Assembly (NCBI GenBank): GCA_963753105.1
Contig: CAVWBD010000009.1
Coordinates: 62,001 to 126,000, forward strand
DNA: 64,000 nt
Direction of reading: 5' to 3'
Source of the DNA: SZUA-36 sp963753105
GTDB taxonomy: Bacteria > Pseudomonadota > Gammaproteobacteria > Xanthomonadales > SZUA-36
The notes under the pieces were generated by a model that was not told the origin of the DNA, did no database searches, and saw nothing but the letters and a program-made list of their open reading frames with translations. Both the position numbers and the translations under genes were made by a program. Of this stretch, positions 45,815 through 54,830 are shown piece by piece. Within the stretch, counting starts at the first letter, position 1. Every line of letters begins with the position of its first letter.

Positions 45815-47269
45815 ATGAATTCTGAACCCACATTTCTATGGCATGACTACGAAACCTTCGGCGCCTACCCGCGTTTTGACCGGCCGGCCCAGTTCGCAGC
45901 GCTGCGTACCAACATGGCGCTGGAACCGGTGGGCGATGCGATCAGCTGGTATTGCCAACCGGCCACGGATGTGCTGCCACACCCCGTCGCCAGCCTGATA
46001 ACCGGCATCACACCGCAGGAAGCACTGGACAAGGGAATGGTCGAGGCAGAGTTTGCCGCTGCCATCCGCACGGAGATGATGGAACCGGATAGCTGCGTGG
46101 CTGGCTACAACAGTATCCACTTTGACGATGAGTTCAGCCGCAACCTGTTTTACCGGAACCTGTTTGATCCCTACGAGCGCGAATACAAGAATAACAACTC
46201 ACGCTGGGACCTGATTGACCTGGCACGTATGTGCTACGCCCTGCGTCCGGATGGCATCACCTGGCCGGAGCACGAACCGGGCAAACCGAGCTTCAAGCTT
46301 GAGCACTTGAGCGCCGCCAACGGGATCGCACACGAGGGCGCACACGAAGCCCTGTCGGATGTCATGGCCACCATCGGGCTGGCACGCCTGATCCGCGATA
46401 AGCAACCGCGTCTGTTCGACTGGGCGCTGAAAATGCGCGACCAGCGCTTTGTCATGCAAATGCTGGGCACCGTACAACCCGAACCGTTGTTGCACACCTC
46501 CTCGCGTATCCCCGCCAACCGTGGCTGTACCAGCCTGGTGCTGCCGTTATCGATCTACCCGGAGCGGAAAAAATCGGTCATCGTTTTTGACCTGATGATG
46601 GATCCGGAACCCCTGCTGAGCCTCACGGCGGAAGAGATCTCGGACCGCCTGTTTACGCCCACCGAAGACCTGCCCGATGGCGTGGATCGTATTGCGTTGA
46701 AGGCGGTGCACAGCAACCACGTGCCGATGATCGCACCGGCCAAGACCTTGCAGGGAGTCGATTGCCAGCGAATTGATCTTGACCCGGAGCGCTGTTACCG
46801 GAACGCGGAGAAGCTGCTCGCCACCCTGCCCCAGGTGCGCGGCAAGGTAATGGATGTGTTCAGCCCCTTGCCTCCGGGTGGGGAAACCGACCCGGACCAC
46901 ATGATTTACAGTGGCGGATTTTTTTCCAACACCGACCGCGCCCTGATGACAAAGGTTCACCAGAGCCGGCCGGAAGAACTGGCCAGGCGGCAATGGCCGT
47001 TTGAAGATCCGCGCCTGGCTGAGATGCTGTTTCGCTACCGGGCGCGGAATTACCCTGCAACACTGGAGGCGCAGGAGCGCCAACAGTGGCAGGAGCAACG
47101 TCTGGCAAGATTGCTGAACCCGGCCGATGACCGCCAACTGACACCCGAGTCCTACCGGCTCGAAATCGAAGCTGCCCGTGAACGGCATCGTGATGACAAC
47201 CACGCCCAACGTTTGCTCGATCAGCTCGAAGCCTGGGGCGAAAAGATTTGCGCTGCTGAATGTTTGTAG
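45815..47269 (+). CDS. sbcB: Exodeoxyribonuclease I
   Basis: Single-strand 3'-5' exonuclease of the DnaQ fold used in mismatch repair and recombination. Acidic residues appear in FLWHDYETFGAYPRFDRPAQ (Asp and Glu), GYNSIHFDDEFSRNLFYRN (Asp) and GAHEALSDVMATIGLARLI (His and Asp). The SH3-like and C-terminal helical ExoI domains follow (SNHVPMIAPAKTLQGVDCQR, then RYRARNYPATLEAQERQQWQ). 484 residues, intact, starting with GGGCGG-type weak spacing before ATG 45815. Confidence 0.95.
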   Translation: MNSEPTFLWHDYETFGAYPRFDRPAQFAALRTNMALEPVGDAISWYCQPATDVLPHPVASLITGITPQEALDKGMVEAEFAAAIRTEMMEPDSCVAGYNSIHFDDEFSRNLFYRNLFDPYEREYKNNNSRWDLIDLARMCYALRPDGITWPEHEPGKPSFKLEHLSAANGIAHEGAHEALSDVMATIGLARLIRDKQPRLFDWALKMRDQRFVMQMLGTVQPEPLLHTSSRIPANRGCTSLVLPLSIYPERKKSVIVFDLMMDPEPLLSLTAEEISDRLFTPTEDLPDGVDRIALKAVHSNHVPMIAPAKTLQGVDCQRIDLDPERCYRNAEKLLATLPQVRGKVMDVFSPLPPGGETDPDHMIYSGGFFSNTDRALMTKVHQSRPEELARRQWPFEDPRLAEMLFRYRARNYPATLEAQERQQWQEQRLARLLNPADDRQLTPESYRLEIEAARERHRDDNHAQRLLDQLEAWGEKICAAECL

Positions 47270-47281
47270 GCCTTAACCTCA

Positions 47282-47526
47282 AATCAACGAGTTATTGGAC
47301 TTTCCTAGATTTAATTCGAATAATTTATGCACAAGTAGCTGATTGTTCATGTGACAGGAATATGACGTTCAAATCCCGCTATGTTGCAAGGACTGACAAT
47401 TCATAAGCGATTGATTTATATTGTGAAATAACAAGTGGTCAATTTTTGATCAATCAAGAGACCCGCACGGAGTGGCTGTCGGCGCGAAGCTTTACACACA
47501 GAGTTATCCACAGCTTTTGTGGATAA
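47282..47526. promoter_or_regulatory. Possible DnaA/IHF-binding replication-control locus
   Basis: An AT-rich gap between the convergent sbcB and the 75-residue hypothetical gene. AATCAACGAGTTA at 47282-47294 fits the IHF consensus WATCAANNNNTTR exactly. DnaA boxes (TTATNCACA) occur at 47325-47333 (TTATGCACA), 47504-47512 (TTATCCACA) and, on the other strand, 47518-47526. The last two face each other across five bases and could also form a hairpin. Confidence 0.5.
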
Positions 47527-47531
47527 CCTTT

Positions 47532-47759
47532 TCAAGCGACGTTCTCCTGGATTTGCACCGCTGAAGATTGCTGCCTGGCGAGGCGTTTGTGACCACCGGT
47601 TGCACAGATCAACCGGCGCCTGGCGGAAGGTGAAACAAACTCGACGTGGGTCCCGTCCGTGAACTGTAACATCCAGATTCTATGTGGGTTGTCCCCTTCG
47701 CCCGGAGTTGCGATGATACCCGAAATCGTCTTTCCAACCAGTTGCAATTTTTCTGACAT
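47532..47759 (-). CDS. Small conserved-looking hypothetical protein
   Basis: Not recognised. A 75-residue soluble protein begins MSEKLQLVGKTISGIIATPG at the ATG at 47759, with AAGGAGGAG about nine bases upstream. The core alternates strands (PHRIWMLQFTDGTHVEFVSP) and the tail is basic (SARRRLICATGGHKRLARQQ), which might suit nucleic-acid binding. The frame is open 28 codons further upstream without a better start. The gap of 205 bases to comEA holds the divergent promoters. Confidence 0.55.
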   Translation of the reverse strand: MSEKLQLVGKTISGIIATPGEGDNPHRIWMLQFTDGTHVEFVSPSARRRLICATGGHKRLARQQSSAVQIQENVA

Positions 47760-47964
47760 GAGCGGTACTCCTCCTTGTTCATTTGTATTTGAACAAGATT
47801 GATTCTCAAAACCTGAGAGCGCTGCAGAAGATTTTTTACGCATGGCAATTTTCCTACCCCAAGGCGGGGCAATCTCCCCTGTTTCTGCTTAACGCAACTG
47901 CCTAAGCTGAATTTGCCCGGCTACTGCGGGGCACACACTGTCTTCTGAAACGAAAGGGGAAAAT

Positions 47965-48261
47965 ATGAAAACCATGAGTATCAAGTCACTGCTGACACTG
48001 CTGGCAACCGCGTTGTTCTGTGTCTGGGCCTGGGCCCAGCAACCAGTCAATATCAACGCCGCCAGCGCAGAGGAACTGTCCGAAGCACTGAAAGGTGTCG
48101 GTATGAGCAAGGCTTCGGCCATTGTCGACTACCGTGATGAAAATGGCCCGTTTAAGCACGTCGACGAACTGGTCAACGTCAAGGGTATCGGCATCCGCAC
48201 GGTTGATATCAACCGCGAGTACCTCCTGTTGAAAGACGCGAAGGTAGCAAACGCGGAGTAA
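47965..48261 (+). CDS. comEA: ComEA-type helix-hairpin-helix protein
   Basis: Exported small DNA-binding protein of the natural-transformation type. The signal peptide MKTMSIKSLLTLLATALFCV to AWAQ precedes a tandem HhH domain: VNINAASAEELSEALKGVGM, then KASAIVDYRDENGPFKHVDE and LVNVKGIGIRTVDINREYLL. 98 residues. Together with the type IV pilus cluster this allows, but does not prove, DNA uptake. Convergent with recR. Confidence 0.9.
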   Translation: MKTMSIKSLLTLLATALFCVWAWAQQPVNINAASAEELSEALKGVGMSKASAIVDYRDENGPFKHVDELVNVKGIGIRTVDINREYLLLKDAKVANAE

Positions 48262-48336
48262 CCATCACCGGGGCGCAAAACGGGCCGGGTGATTGCCCGG
48301 CCCACCGCCGGTTTGAATGGTTTTTGAAATCCCGCC

Positions 48337-48936
48337 CTAGTCCACCAGTTGGCGGCTGCCAAAGGCATGCGCCAGGGTTGACTGGTCGGTATATTCGAGT
48401 TCGCCGCCCAGCGGAACCCCGTGGGCAATCCGCGTCACGCGGATACCCTGCTTGCCCGCCATGCGCTGCAGGTAGTACGAGGTCGCTTCGCCTTCCACCG
48501 TCGGGTTGGTCGCGATGATCATCTCTTCCGGCGGGTTGGCCTCGAGACGTTCGGCCAACTGGTCCAGGCCCAACTCCGATGGACCGATACCATCCAGCGG
48601 CGATAAACGCCCCAGCAATACGAAGTAACGGCCCCGGAAGGCAGTCGCCTGCTCGATGGCCAGCACGTCCACGGGTGATTCAACCACGCATAACAAGGTC
48701 TGGTCACGCCGGGGATTGGCGCATATATTGCAGACTTCGAGCTCGGTCAGGTCGCGGCAATGCTTGCAACGGCCGATCTTCTGCATCGCATCAACCAGTA
48801 CGGCTGATAATTGCAAGCCACCTTCACGGTCGCGCTCCAGCAAATGCAGGGCCATGCGCTGGGCGGTCTTTGGACCTACACCGGGCAGGCAACGCAAAGA
48901 CTCGATCAACTGGTTCAGCAGTGGTTCGGATGACAT
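48337..48936 (-). CDS. recR: Recombination protein RecR
   Basis: Ring-forming partner of RecO and RecF that loads RecA at gaps. The HhH motif LIESLRCLPGVGPKTAQRMA, the four-cysteine zinc finger from CKHCRDLTELEVC to NICAN, and the Toprim segment LCVVESPVDVLAIEQ are present in order. 199 residues, intact. Downstream of ybaB, as in E. coli. Confidence 0.97.
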   Translation of the reverse strand: MSSEPLLNQLIESLRCLPGVGPKTAQRMALHLLERDREGGLQLSAVLVDAMQKIGRCKHCRDLTELEVCNICANPRRDQTLLCVVESPVDVLAIEQATAFRGRYFVLLGRLSPLDGIGPSELGLDQLAERLEANPPEEMIIATNPTVEGEATSYYLQRMAGKQGIRVTRIAHGVPLGGELEYTDQSTLAHAFGSRQLVD

Positions 48937-48963
48937 CGTGGCGGGCGCTTTATCTGGCGCTAC

Positions 48964-49284
48964 TTAAAACGGCAGCTTAAACCCGGGCGGCAGTTTCATA
49001 CCCTGGGCCACATCCGCCATTTGCGCTTCGGATGATTCCTTGATGCGGTTGACTGCATCGTTGGTCGCCGCGACCACCAGGTCCTCGAGCATTTCAATAT
49101 CATCCACCAGTGATGGATCGATCGTGATCCGCTTTACCGCGTGCTGGCCGTTCATGACCACGCTGACCATGCCGCCGCCCGCCTGGCCGGTGACTTCCAT
49201 ATTGGCCAGTTCCTGCTGTGCTTTCTGCATTTCCTGCTGCATCTTCTGAGCCTGCTGCATCAAGCCTGCAATATTTCCTTTCAT
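48964..49284 (-). CDS. ybaB: YbaB/EbfC family nucleoid-associated protein
   Basis: Small DNA-binding dimer (106 residues) with an N-terminal coiled coil rich in Met, Gln and Lys (MKGNIAGLMQQAQKMQQEMQ) and the conserved GGGMVSVVMNGQHAVKRITI and DIEMLEDLVVAATNDAVNRI segments. It lies between dnaX and recR in the classic order. Confidence 0.95.
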   Translation of the reverse strand: MKGNIAGLMQQAQKMQQEMQKAQQELANMEVTGQAGGGMVSVVMNGQHAVKRITIDPSLVDDIEMLEDLVVAATNDAVNRIKESSEAQMADVAQGMKLPPGFKLPF

Positions 49285-49312
49285 GCCTGTTTTCCTGAAT
49301 CCTTAATACTGT

Positions 49313-51025
49313 CTATTGAAGTGGTTGAATGGTATCCGGTACGACCTTCGCACCGAACTTTTCCTTGATTTCCTGTACGGTCGGGTCATCCTCGATGGCC
49401 CGCTCCGCATCGCTCATGCGGTCATCTACCTGGCGTTGTGCAATGGCCGCCACCGAATCCACCGGCTCGTTGGCCGTGTGCAAATCCAGCATGACCGGCT
49501 GGCCGAGACGTGCCGAGAGCGCCGTCTGCAAATCCTGTACCACGTTTGGAGTTCCCAGGTGTTGCAAGGTATCGGGTACCAGAAACTTCCAACGCACCTG
49601 GCCGGCCGACTCGAGTTGCAGGTTTCTTGCCAGTTCCCGCGCTGCACCGCTCAGTTCCAGGCTCTCCTGCAGGCTGAACCAGTCCGGCTGGGACTCCGGG
49701 TCGGCCTTGTCTGGCATCTGTTTGTCTTCAACCCGCTTGCTTTCAACGGGTTTTGTGGTCAGCGGCAGTTCCGCCGGCTCATCACTCTGCATGGACTCGA
49801 GGGCTTCACGGGCTTTCCGGGCCGCTGCCGCAGCGCCCGCTGATTTGTTCTTCGCTGGTCCTGCCTGGGAGACCTGGCCGCCAGTTGGTGCGGCAACCCG
49901 TTGCTTGGCGCCGGGCTGCTGCCCACCCGCACTGCCCACACCTGCCGGTTTGAATGCCAGCATGCGCAGCAGGGTCATTTCCAGCCCTGTGCGCGGATCA
50001 GGCGCCAGTTCCAGGTCCCGACAGCCGTTCACGGCAATCTGGTAATAAAGCTGTGCATCTTCCGGTGATATTCGCCCTGCCAATTCCACCAGAGAATCCC
50101 AGTCAGCCCGTTCCGGGTCACGGAAATCCGGTGCAGCGTGGATCAGGGCAATCCTGTGCATGGCTTCCGCCAGTTCATTCAGCGCCGTGTCCAGCCTGCG
50201 TGACTGCCTGACCAGGTCGTGCACGATTTCCAGCAGGCTGTCAGCATCCGCACTCGCCAACGCATCTATGATGGCAGCGATATGTGCGTGGTCGATACTG
50301 CCCAGCATGCTGGCGACCTCGGCGTCTTTCAGACTGCCGCCACCGTAGGCGATGGCCTGGTCCAACAGGCTCAGGCCATCACGCATACTGCCATCGGCAG
50401 CGCGCGCGATACGCGTGATCGCGGATGTCTCGGCCTCCACTGACTCGGCCTGCAAGATCTTTTCCAGTTGCCCGCCGATCTGGTCCGGCAGCAAGCGGGA
50501 CAGGTTGAATCGCAGACAGCGGGACAGGATGGTGACCGGGAGTTTTTGTGGGTCGGTCGTGGCCAACACGAACTTGACGTGCGGCGGTGGTTCTTCGAGC
50601 GTTTTCAGCAGTGCATTGAAACTGTGGCCCGACAGCATGTGGACCTCGTCGATGATATATACCTTAAAACGGCCGCGCGTGGGTGTGTACTGGACAGATT
50701 CCAGCATTTCACGCGTATCATCCACCTTGGTTTTCGAGGCCGCATCAATTTCCAGCATGTCCACAAACCGGCCTTCATCCAGGTCCACGCAACTGCCGCA
50801 TTCGCCACAGGGTGTGGAAGACACCCCCTGTTCGCAGTTCAGGCACTTGGCCAGGATACGCGCGATGGTGGTCTTGCCCACCCCCCGGGTGCCGGTTAAC
50901 AGGAAAGCATGATGCACACGGTCCTGGTCCAGCCCATTGACCAGGGCCTGCACCACGTGCTCCTGCCCCACCAGGTCACCGAAGACACGTGGGCGCCACT
51001 TGCGCGCCAGTACCTGGTAACTCAC
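49313..51025 (-). CDS. dnaX: DNA polymerase III tau/gamma subunit
   Basis: Clamp-loader ATPase and, in its full form, organiser of the replisome. GTG start at 51025 (MSYQVLARKWRPRVFGDLVG). Walker A is LTGTRGVGKTTIARILAKCL; a zinc module runs from CLNCEQGVSSTPCGECGSC; Walker B is VYIIDEVHMLSG; sensor residues follow in FVLATTDPQKLPVTILSRCL. A linker rich in Ala, Gln and Lys (about 380-450) leads to the tau-specific C-terminus. 570 residues. No obvious A-rich slippery site for making gamma was found. Flanked by ffs upstream and ybaB downstream. Confidence 0.96.
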   Translation of the reverse strand: MSYQVLARKWRPRVFGDLVGQEHVVQALVNGLDQDRVHHAFLLTGTRGVGKTTIARILAKCLNCEQGVSSTPCGECGSCVDLDEGRFVDMLEIDAASKTKVDDTREMLESVQYTPTRGRFKVYIIDEVHMLSGHSFNALLKTLEEPPPHVKFVLATTDPQKLPVTILSRCLRFNLSRLLPDQIGGQLEKILQAESVEAETSAITRIARAADGSMRDGLSLLDQAIAYGGGSLKDAEVASMLGSIDHAHIAAIIDALASADADSLLEIVHDLVRQSRRLDTALNELAEAMHRIALIHAAPDFRDPERADWDSLVELAGRISPEDAQLYYQIAVNGCRDLELAPDPRTGLEMTLLRMLAFKPAGVGSAGGQQPGAKQRVAAPTGGQVSQAGPAKNKSAGAAAAARKAREALESMQSDEPAELPLTTKPVESKRVEDKQMPDKADPESQPDWFSLQESLELSGAARELARNLQLESAGQVRWKFLVPDTLQHLGTPNVVQDLQTALSARLGQPVMLDLHTANEPVDSVAAIAQRQVDDRMSDAERAIEDDPTVQEIKEKFGAKVVPDTIQPLQ

Positions 51026-51115
51026 CGGGACCTACCCAGAAACACAACTGAGAGTTCGAAAAATTTCACCTGGTCATCCATTCGAAAATAGGCTTACAAC
51101 TATAACAGAAGGAGG

Positions 51116-51236
51116 AATGGTGGCGACCCCTGCCCACCGTACCCCGGCACCCGAGTCTGCTGCTGCCGCTGCTCCCTTCCGGGCCTGACGGGGTTCACAA
51201 CATATCGTCGCGGGGAGGCCAACAGGGGCCACCATT
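51116..51236 (-). ncRNA. ffs: 4.5S RNA of the signal recognition particle
   Basis: On the minus strand the terminal stem AATGGTGGC pairs with GCCACCATT. Inside is the universally conserved SRP tip, GTCAGGCCCGGAAGGGAGCA and then GCAGCAG, with TGTTGGCCTCCCCGC matching the 5' side of the E. coli RNA. Position just upstream of dnaX is the usual one in this group. Confidence 0.95.
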
Positions 51237-51350
51237 GAACCGCGCACCCGGATAGCCGGACGTGCGGGAACGGAATTGTGCCGTAAGCCTTCACGGGGTT
51301 CAATGTTTCCCCTCGTTTTTTTCATATCTTTTTGAAAAAACGACCCTAAC

Positions 51351-51382
51351 TATTGTCACGCCAAGCCCCAGACGTGACAATA
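51351..51382. promoter_or_regulatory. Perfect inverted repeat upstream of cysD
   Basis: TATTGTCACG and CGTGACAATA, ten bases each, are separated by 12 bases and end 25 bases before the cysD ATG. Size and symmetry suit a dimeric regulator operator; as RNA it could also form a hairpin in the leader. Confidence 0.6.
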
Positions 51383-51407
51383 ACGGTTTTGAAAATACTG
51401 GATATCT

Positions 51408-52316
51408 ATGCCAACAGCACGTCATATCCACCTGAAACGGCTTGAAGCGGAAAGCATCCGCATCATGCGGCAGGTCGCCACCGATTTTGAACGCCCGGTC
51501 ATGATGTATTCCGTGGGTAAGGACTCGTCCGTGTTATTACACATCGCGCTGAAGGCCTTTTACCCGGCCAAACCACCCTTCCCGCTTCTGCATGTCGATA
51601 CCACCTGGAAATTCAGGGAGATGATCGTATTCAGGGACGAAACGGCAAAACGCCTGGGGCTGGAACTGATCGTGCATACCAACCCGGAAGGCCTCGCCGC
51701 CAACATCAATCCCTTCACCCACGGCAGTTCACGCTACACCGACATTATGAAGACCGTGGCGTTGAAGCAGGCACTGGATGCAGGGGGCTACGACGCGGCC
51801 ATCGGCGGTGCGCGCCGGGACGAGGAAAAATCCCGCGCCAAGGAACGTGTATTTTCACACCGCTCCAAAGATCACGTGTGGGACCCGAAGAACCAGCGCC
51901 CGGAACTCTGGTCGCTGTACAACACGCGTATCAACCCGCAGGAGAACATGCGTGTATTCCCGCTCTCCAACTGGACCGAAACCGACATCTGGGCCTACGT
52001 CTACCTTGAAAATATCCCGATGTCCGAGCTGTACCTGGCCCGTGAGCGCCCGGTGGTGAAGCGCGACGGTCAATGGCTCATGCTCGACGACGACCGCTTC
52101 CCGCTGGAGGACAGCGAGGAACCGGAAATGCGCTCGGTCCGCTTTCGCACACTGGGCTGTTACCCGCTGACAGCCGCCATCGAGTCCGAAGCCCGCACCC
52201 TGGCGGAGGTTATCGTCGAGATGCGCTCGACCCATACCTCGGAGCGCGCGGGACGGCTGATCGATAGCGACCAGGCTGCATCGATGGAGAAAAAGAAGAA
52301 GGAGGGCTATTTCTGA
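51408..52316 (+). CDS. cysD: Sulfate adenylyltransferase subunit 2
   Basis: ATP-PPi lyase subunit making adenylyl sulfate with CysN in sulfate assimilation. The PP-loop is MYSVGKDSSVLLHIALKAF; RRDEEKSRAKERVFSHR and VFPLSNWTETDIWAYVYLEN are typical of the family. 302 residues. The stop overlaps the cysNC start (TGATG), so the two are cotranslated. Confidence 0.97.
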   Translation: MPTARHIHLKRLEAESIRIMRQVATDFERPVMMYSVGKDSSVLLHIALKAFYPAKPPFPLLHVDTTWKFREMIVFRDETAKRLGLELIVHTNPEGLAANINPFTHGSSRYTDIMKTVALKQALDAGGYDAAIGGARRDEEKSRAKERVFSHRSKDHVWDPKNQRPELWSLYNTRINPQENMRVFPLSNWTETDIWAYVYLENIPMSELYLARERPVVKRDGQWLMLDDDRFPLEDSEEPEMRSVRFRTLGCYPLTAAIESEARTLAEVIVEMRSTHTSERAGRLIDSDQAASMEKKKKEGYF

Positions 52317-54199
52317 TGTCCACCTCTGATAAAGCCAAGCTCGACATGCAGCAGTTCATCGGCATGGAAAGCTCGAAGAGCATGCTGAAATTCATCACCT
52401 GTGGCAGCGTGGATGACGGCAAAAGCACCTTGATCGGGCGTTTGCTGTATGACTCACAGCTGCTCTACGACGACCAGCTCGAAGAACTGAAAAGGGACAG
52501 CAAGGGCCGCGCTTCAACCGACGAGGATATCGATTTCTCATTGTTGGTGGACGGACTTGCCGCCGAACGTGAACAGGGTATTACGATTGACGTGGCCTAC
52601 CGTTTTTTCTCGACCACGAAACGGAAATTCATCGTCGCCGACACCCCAGGCCATGAACAATATACACGCAACATGGCAACCGGCGCGTCCACCGCCGAGG
52701 CGTCCGTCATCCTGATCGATGCACGACTTGGGGTTTCCACGCAAACCCGCCGCCACGCCTTCATTACTTCCCTGGTCGGTGTCAAGCACGTGCTGCTGGC
52801 GGTCAACAAGATAGACCTGATGGATTTTTCACAGCAGGTGTTTGAAGACATTTGCAAGGATTTCGAAGCCTTCGCTGAGACCCTTGGCTTCAGCAGCATT
52901 TATGCCATTCCGATATCCGCACTGAAGGGTGACAACATCACGACAAACAGTGCACGCATGCCCTGGTATACAGGTGTACCGCTGCTGACCTACCTGGAAA
53001 CCATGGAACCAACCCGGGATGATTCCAAGCTGTTCCGGTTCCCGGTGCAACGCGTGATACGCCCGGACCTGGATTTCCGCGGTTATGCCGGCACGCTGAC
53101 CGGTGGCGGGATCGCGGTGGGTGACGAAATCATGGTCGCTGCGTCACTGAAACGCAGCCGTATCAAGCGCATCGTTACGATGGATGGTGACCTACCGGAG
53201 GCCGGCAAAGGTGACGCGGTGACGCTGACGCTGGAAGACGAGATCGACATCAGCCAGGGTGACGTTCTGCACCTGCCGGGCGAGCCACCGGAACGCAGTA
53301 ACCAGTTCCAGGCGCATTTGATCTGGATGCATGAAGACCCGATGCTGCCGGAACGCAGTTACCTGATGCGGATCGGAACGCAAACCACCTCGGTACAGGT
53401 CACCGACCTGAAATACGCGATCAACGTCAATACGCTGGAACACCTGCCTGCTTCCAAGGTTGAATTGAATGGCATTGCCGTGTGCAACTTTGCCACCGCG
53501 CAACCCATCGCCTTCGATGCCTATGCCGATAACCCCGAAACCGGGGCCTTTATCCTAATCGACCGTATCAGCAACAACACCGTTGGCGCGGGCATGATTG
53601 ACTTTGGCCTGCACCGCGGCAAGAACCTGTCCTGGCAGTCCTTTGAAATCAACCGCGAGCTACGCGCACGGATGAAGAGCCAGCGCCCGGCGGTGATCTG
53701 GTTCACCGGTCTTTCGGCATCGGGCAAGTCCACCATTGCCGATATCGTTGAACAGAAACTGACAGCACAACACCGGCACACCTATTTGCTCGATGGCGAT
53801 AATTTCCGGCACGGTCTGAACAAGGATCTCGGCTTCACCGACGCCGACCGGGTGGAGAATATCCGCAGGGTCGCAGAAGTCGCCCGCCTGATGGCCGATT
53901 CGGGCCTGATCGTCATGACCGCCTTTATCTCGCCCTTCCGGCGCGAGCGGCGCATGGCCCGGGAGATCGTCGGGGATATCGACTTTATCGAGGTCTTCGT
54001 GGATACCCCGCTGGAAGTATGCGAAGCACGCGATCCCAAGGGTATGTACGCCAAAGCCCGCAGAGGCGAAATCCCCAACTTCACCGGCATCAGCTCAAAC
54101 TACGAAGAGCCGGAGCGGGCGGATATCCACCTGCACGCCGGTGAGCGCTCAGCCGAGGAACTGGCCGATGAACTGCTGGCGCAGTTGCAGCTCGACTAG
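52316..54199 (+). CDS. cysNC: Fused sulfate adenylyltransferase subunit 1 / adenylylsulfate kinase
   Basis: 627-residue fusion. The CysN part (residues about 20-450) is an EF-Tu-like GTPase with GSVDDGKSTLIGRLL (G1), DTPGHEQYTRNMATG (G3) and NKIDLMD (G4), then two beta-barrels. The CysC kinase part (about 460-627) has FTGLSASGKSTIADIVEQKL (P-loop), DGDNFRHGLNKDLGF and AFISPFRRERRMAREIVG. Together with CysD it turns sulfate into PAPS. Intact; convergent with the Lrp-type regulator after 16 bases. Confidence 0.97.
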   Translation: MSTSDKAKLDMQQFIGMESSKSMLKFITCGSVDDGKSTLIGRLLYDSQLLYDDQLEELKRDSKGRASTDEDIDFSLLVDGLAAEREQGITIDVAYRFFSTTKRKFIVADTPGHEQYTRNMATGASTAEASVILIDARLGVSTQTRRHAFITSLVGVKHVLLAVNKIDLMDFSQQVFEDICKDFEAFAETLGFSSIYAIPISALKGDNITTNSARMPWYTGVPLLTYLETMEPTRDDSKLFRFPVQRVIRPDLDFRGYAGTLTGGGIAVGDEIMVAASLKRSRIKRIVTMDGDLPEAGKGDAVTLTLEDEIDISQGDVLHLPGEPPERSNQFQAHLIWMHEDPMLPERSYLMRIGTQTTSVQVTDLKYAINVNTLEHLPASKVELNGIAVCNFATAQPIAFDAYADNPETGAFILIDRISNNTVGAGMIDFGLHRGKNLSWQSFEINRELRARMKSQRPAVIWFTGLSASGKSTIADIVEQKLTAQHRHTYLLDGDNFRHGLNKDLGFTDADRVENIRRVAEVARLMADSGLIVMTAFISPFRRERRMAREIVGDIDFIEVFVDTPLEVCEARDPKGMYAKARRGEIPNFTGISSNYEEPERADIHLHAGERSAEELADELLAQLQLD

Positions 54200-54215
54200 G
54201 ACCGGTTAACAGACC

Positions 54216-54683
54216 CTAAATCGGCAACTCGGTGGTGTGCTTGGCCTCGGTCAGCACGATGTTGGAGGTAACCTCCTGCACGTCCGGGAGTTGCGAGAGC
54301 TTGTCAAAAAAGAACCGCTCATAGGCCTCGAGACCGGGGGTCACGATCCGCAACAGGAAGTCTACCTGGCCCAGCAACAGGTGGCATTCCATGACTTCAG
54401 GGAATTGCCGGATGGTATCGCTGAACTCGGCCACCTTGCTGCGGCCGTGCGCGGTCAGTTTCACGTGGGCAAACACCATCGTGTCGAAGCCAAGTTTGCG
54501 GCGGTCGAACACCATCCCCTGTTCCCTGACCAGGCCCGCGTCCTTGATTCGCTGGATACGCCGCCAACAAGGTGATTGTGACAAGCCTATCTGCTCCCCG
54601 ATCGCAGCCGCCGATAAGGAGGCATCCGATTGCAATAGACGGATGATTTTGCGATCCATCTCATCCAGCTTTACTTTCTGCAT
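54216..54683 (-). CDS. Lrp/AsnC-family regulator, likely controlling the bkd genes
   Basis: 155 residues: an N-terminal HTH (MQKVKLDEMDRKIIRLLQSD, then AAIGEQIGLSQSPCWRRIQR) and a C-terminal RAM ligand domain (MECHLLLGQVDFLLRIVTPG and TSNIVLTEAKHTTELP). The ATG at 54683 is chosen because it starts the conserved N-terminus; the frame is open 14 codons upstream. It is divergent from the leucine-dehydrogenase remnant and the bkd operon, the place of BkdR in pseudomonads, so branched-chain amino acids are the likely signal (inference). Confidence 0.88.
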   Translation of the reverse strand: MQKVKLDEMDRKIIRLLQSDASLSAAAIGEQIGLSQSPCWRRIQRIKDAGLVREQGMVFDRRKLGFDTMVFAHVKLTAHGRSKVAEFSDTIRQFPEVMECHLLLGQVDFLLRIVTPGLEAYERFFFDKLSQLPDVQEVTSNIVLTEAKHTTELPI

Positions 54684-54830
54684 GATCAATGCTCCATTTA
54701 ACGTGTTATTAGATAGTATATGCATTAATCATACATTAACCAATGTCTTTGCAATACTTGACCCCGCGATTTGCGGTATATTTATGGGTTCCAATTCCAT
54801 CCTTGTAGTGCTGGAAAACCAAGGGCCGCG

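Noticed and set aside
47325..47526. Chromosomal origin oriC
   Set aside because: Only three DnaA boxes, no clustered AT-rich 13-mers, and no dnaA, dnaN, mnmG or rnpA nearby; a control locus fits better.
49313..51025. Programmed frameshift in dnaX giving gamma
   Set aside because: No A-rich slippery heptamer was seen in the linker region.
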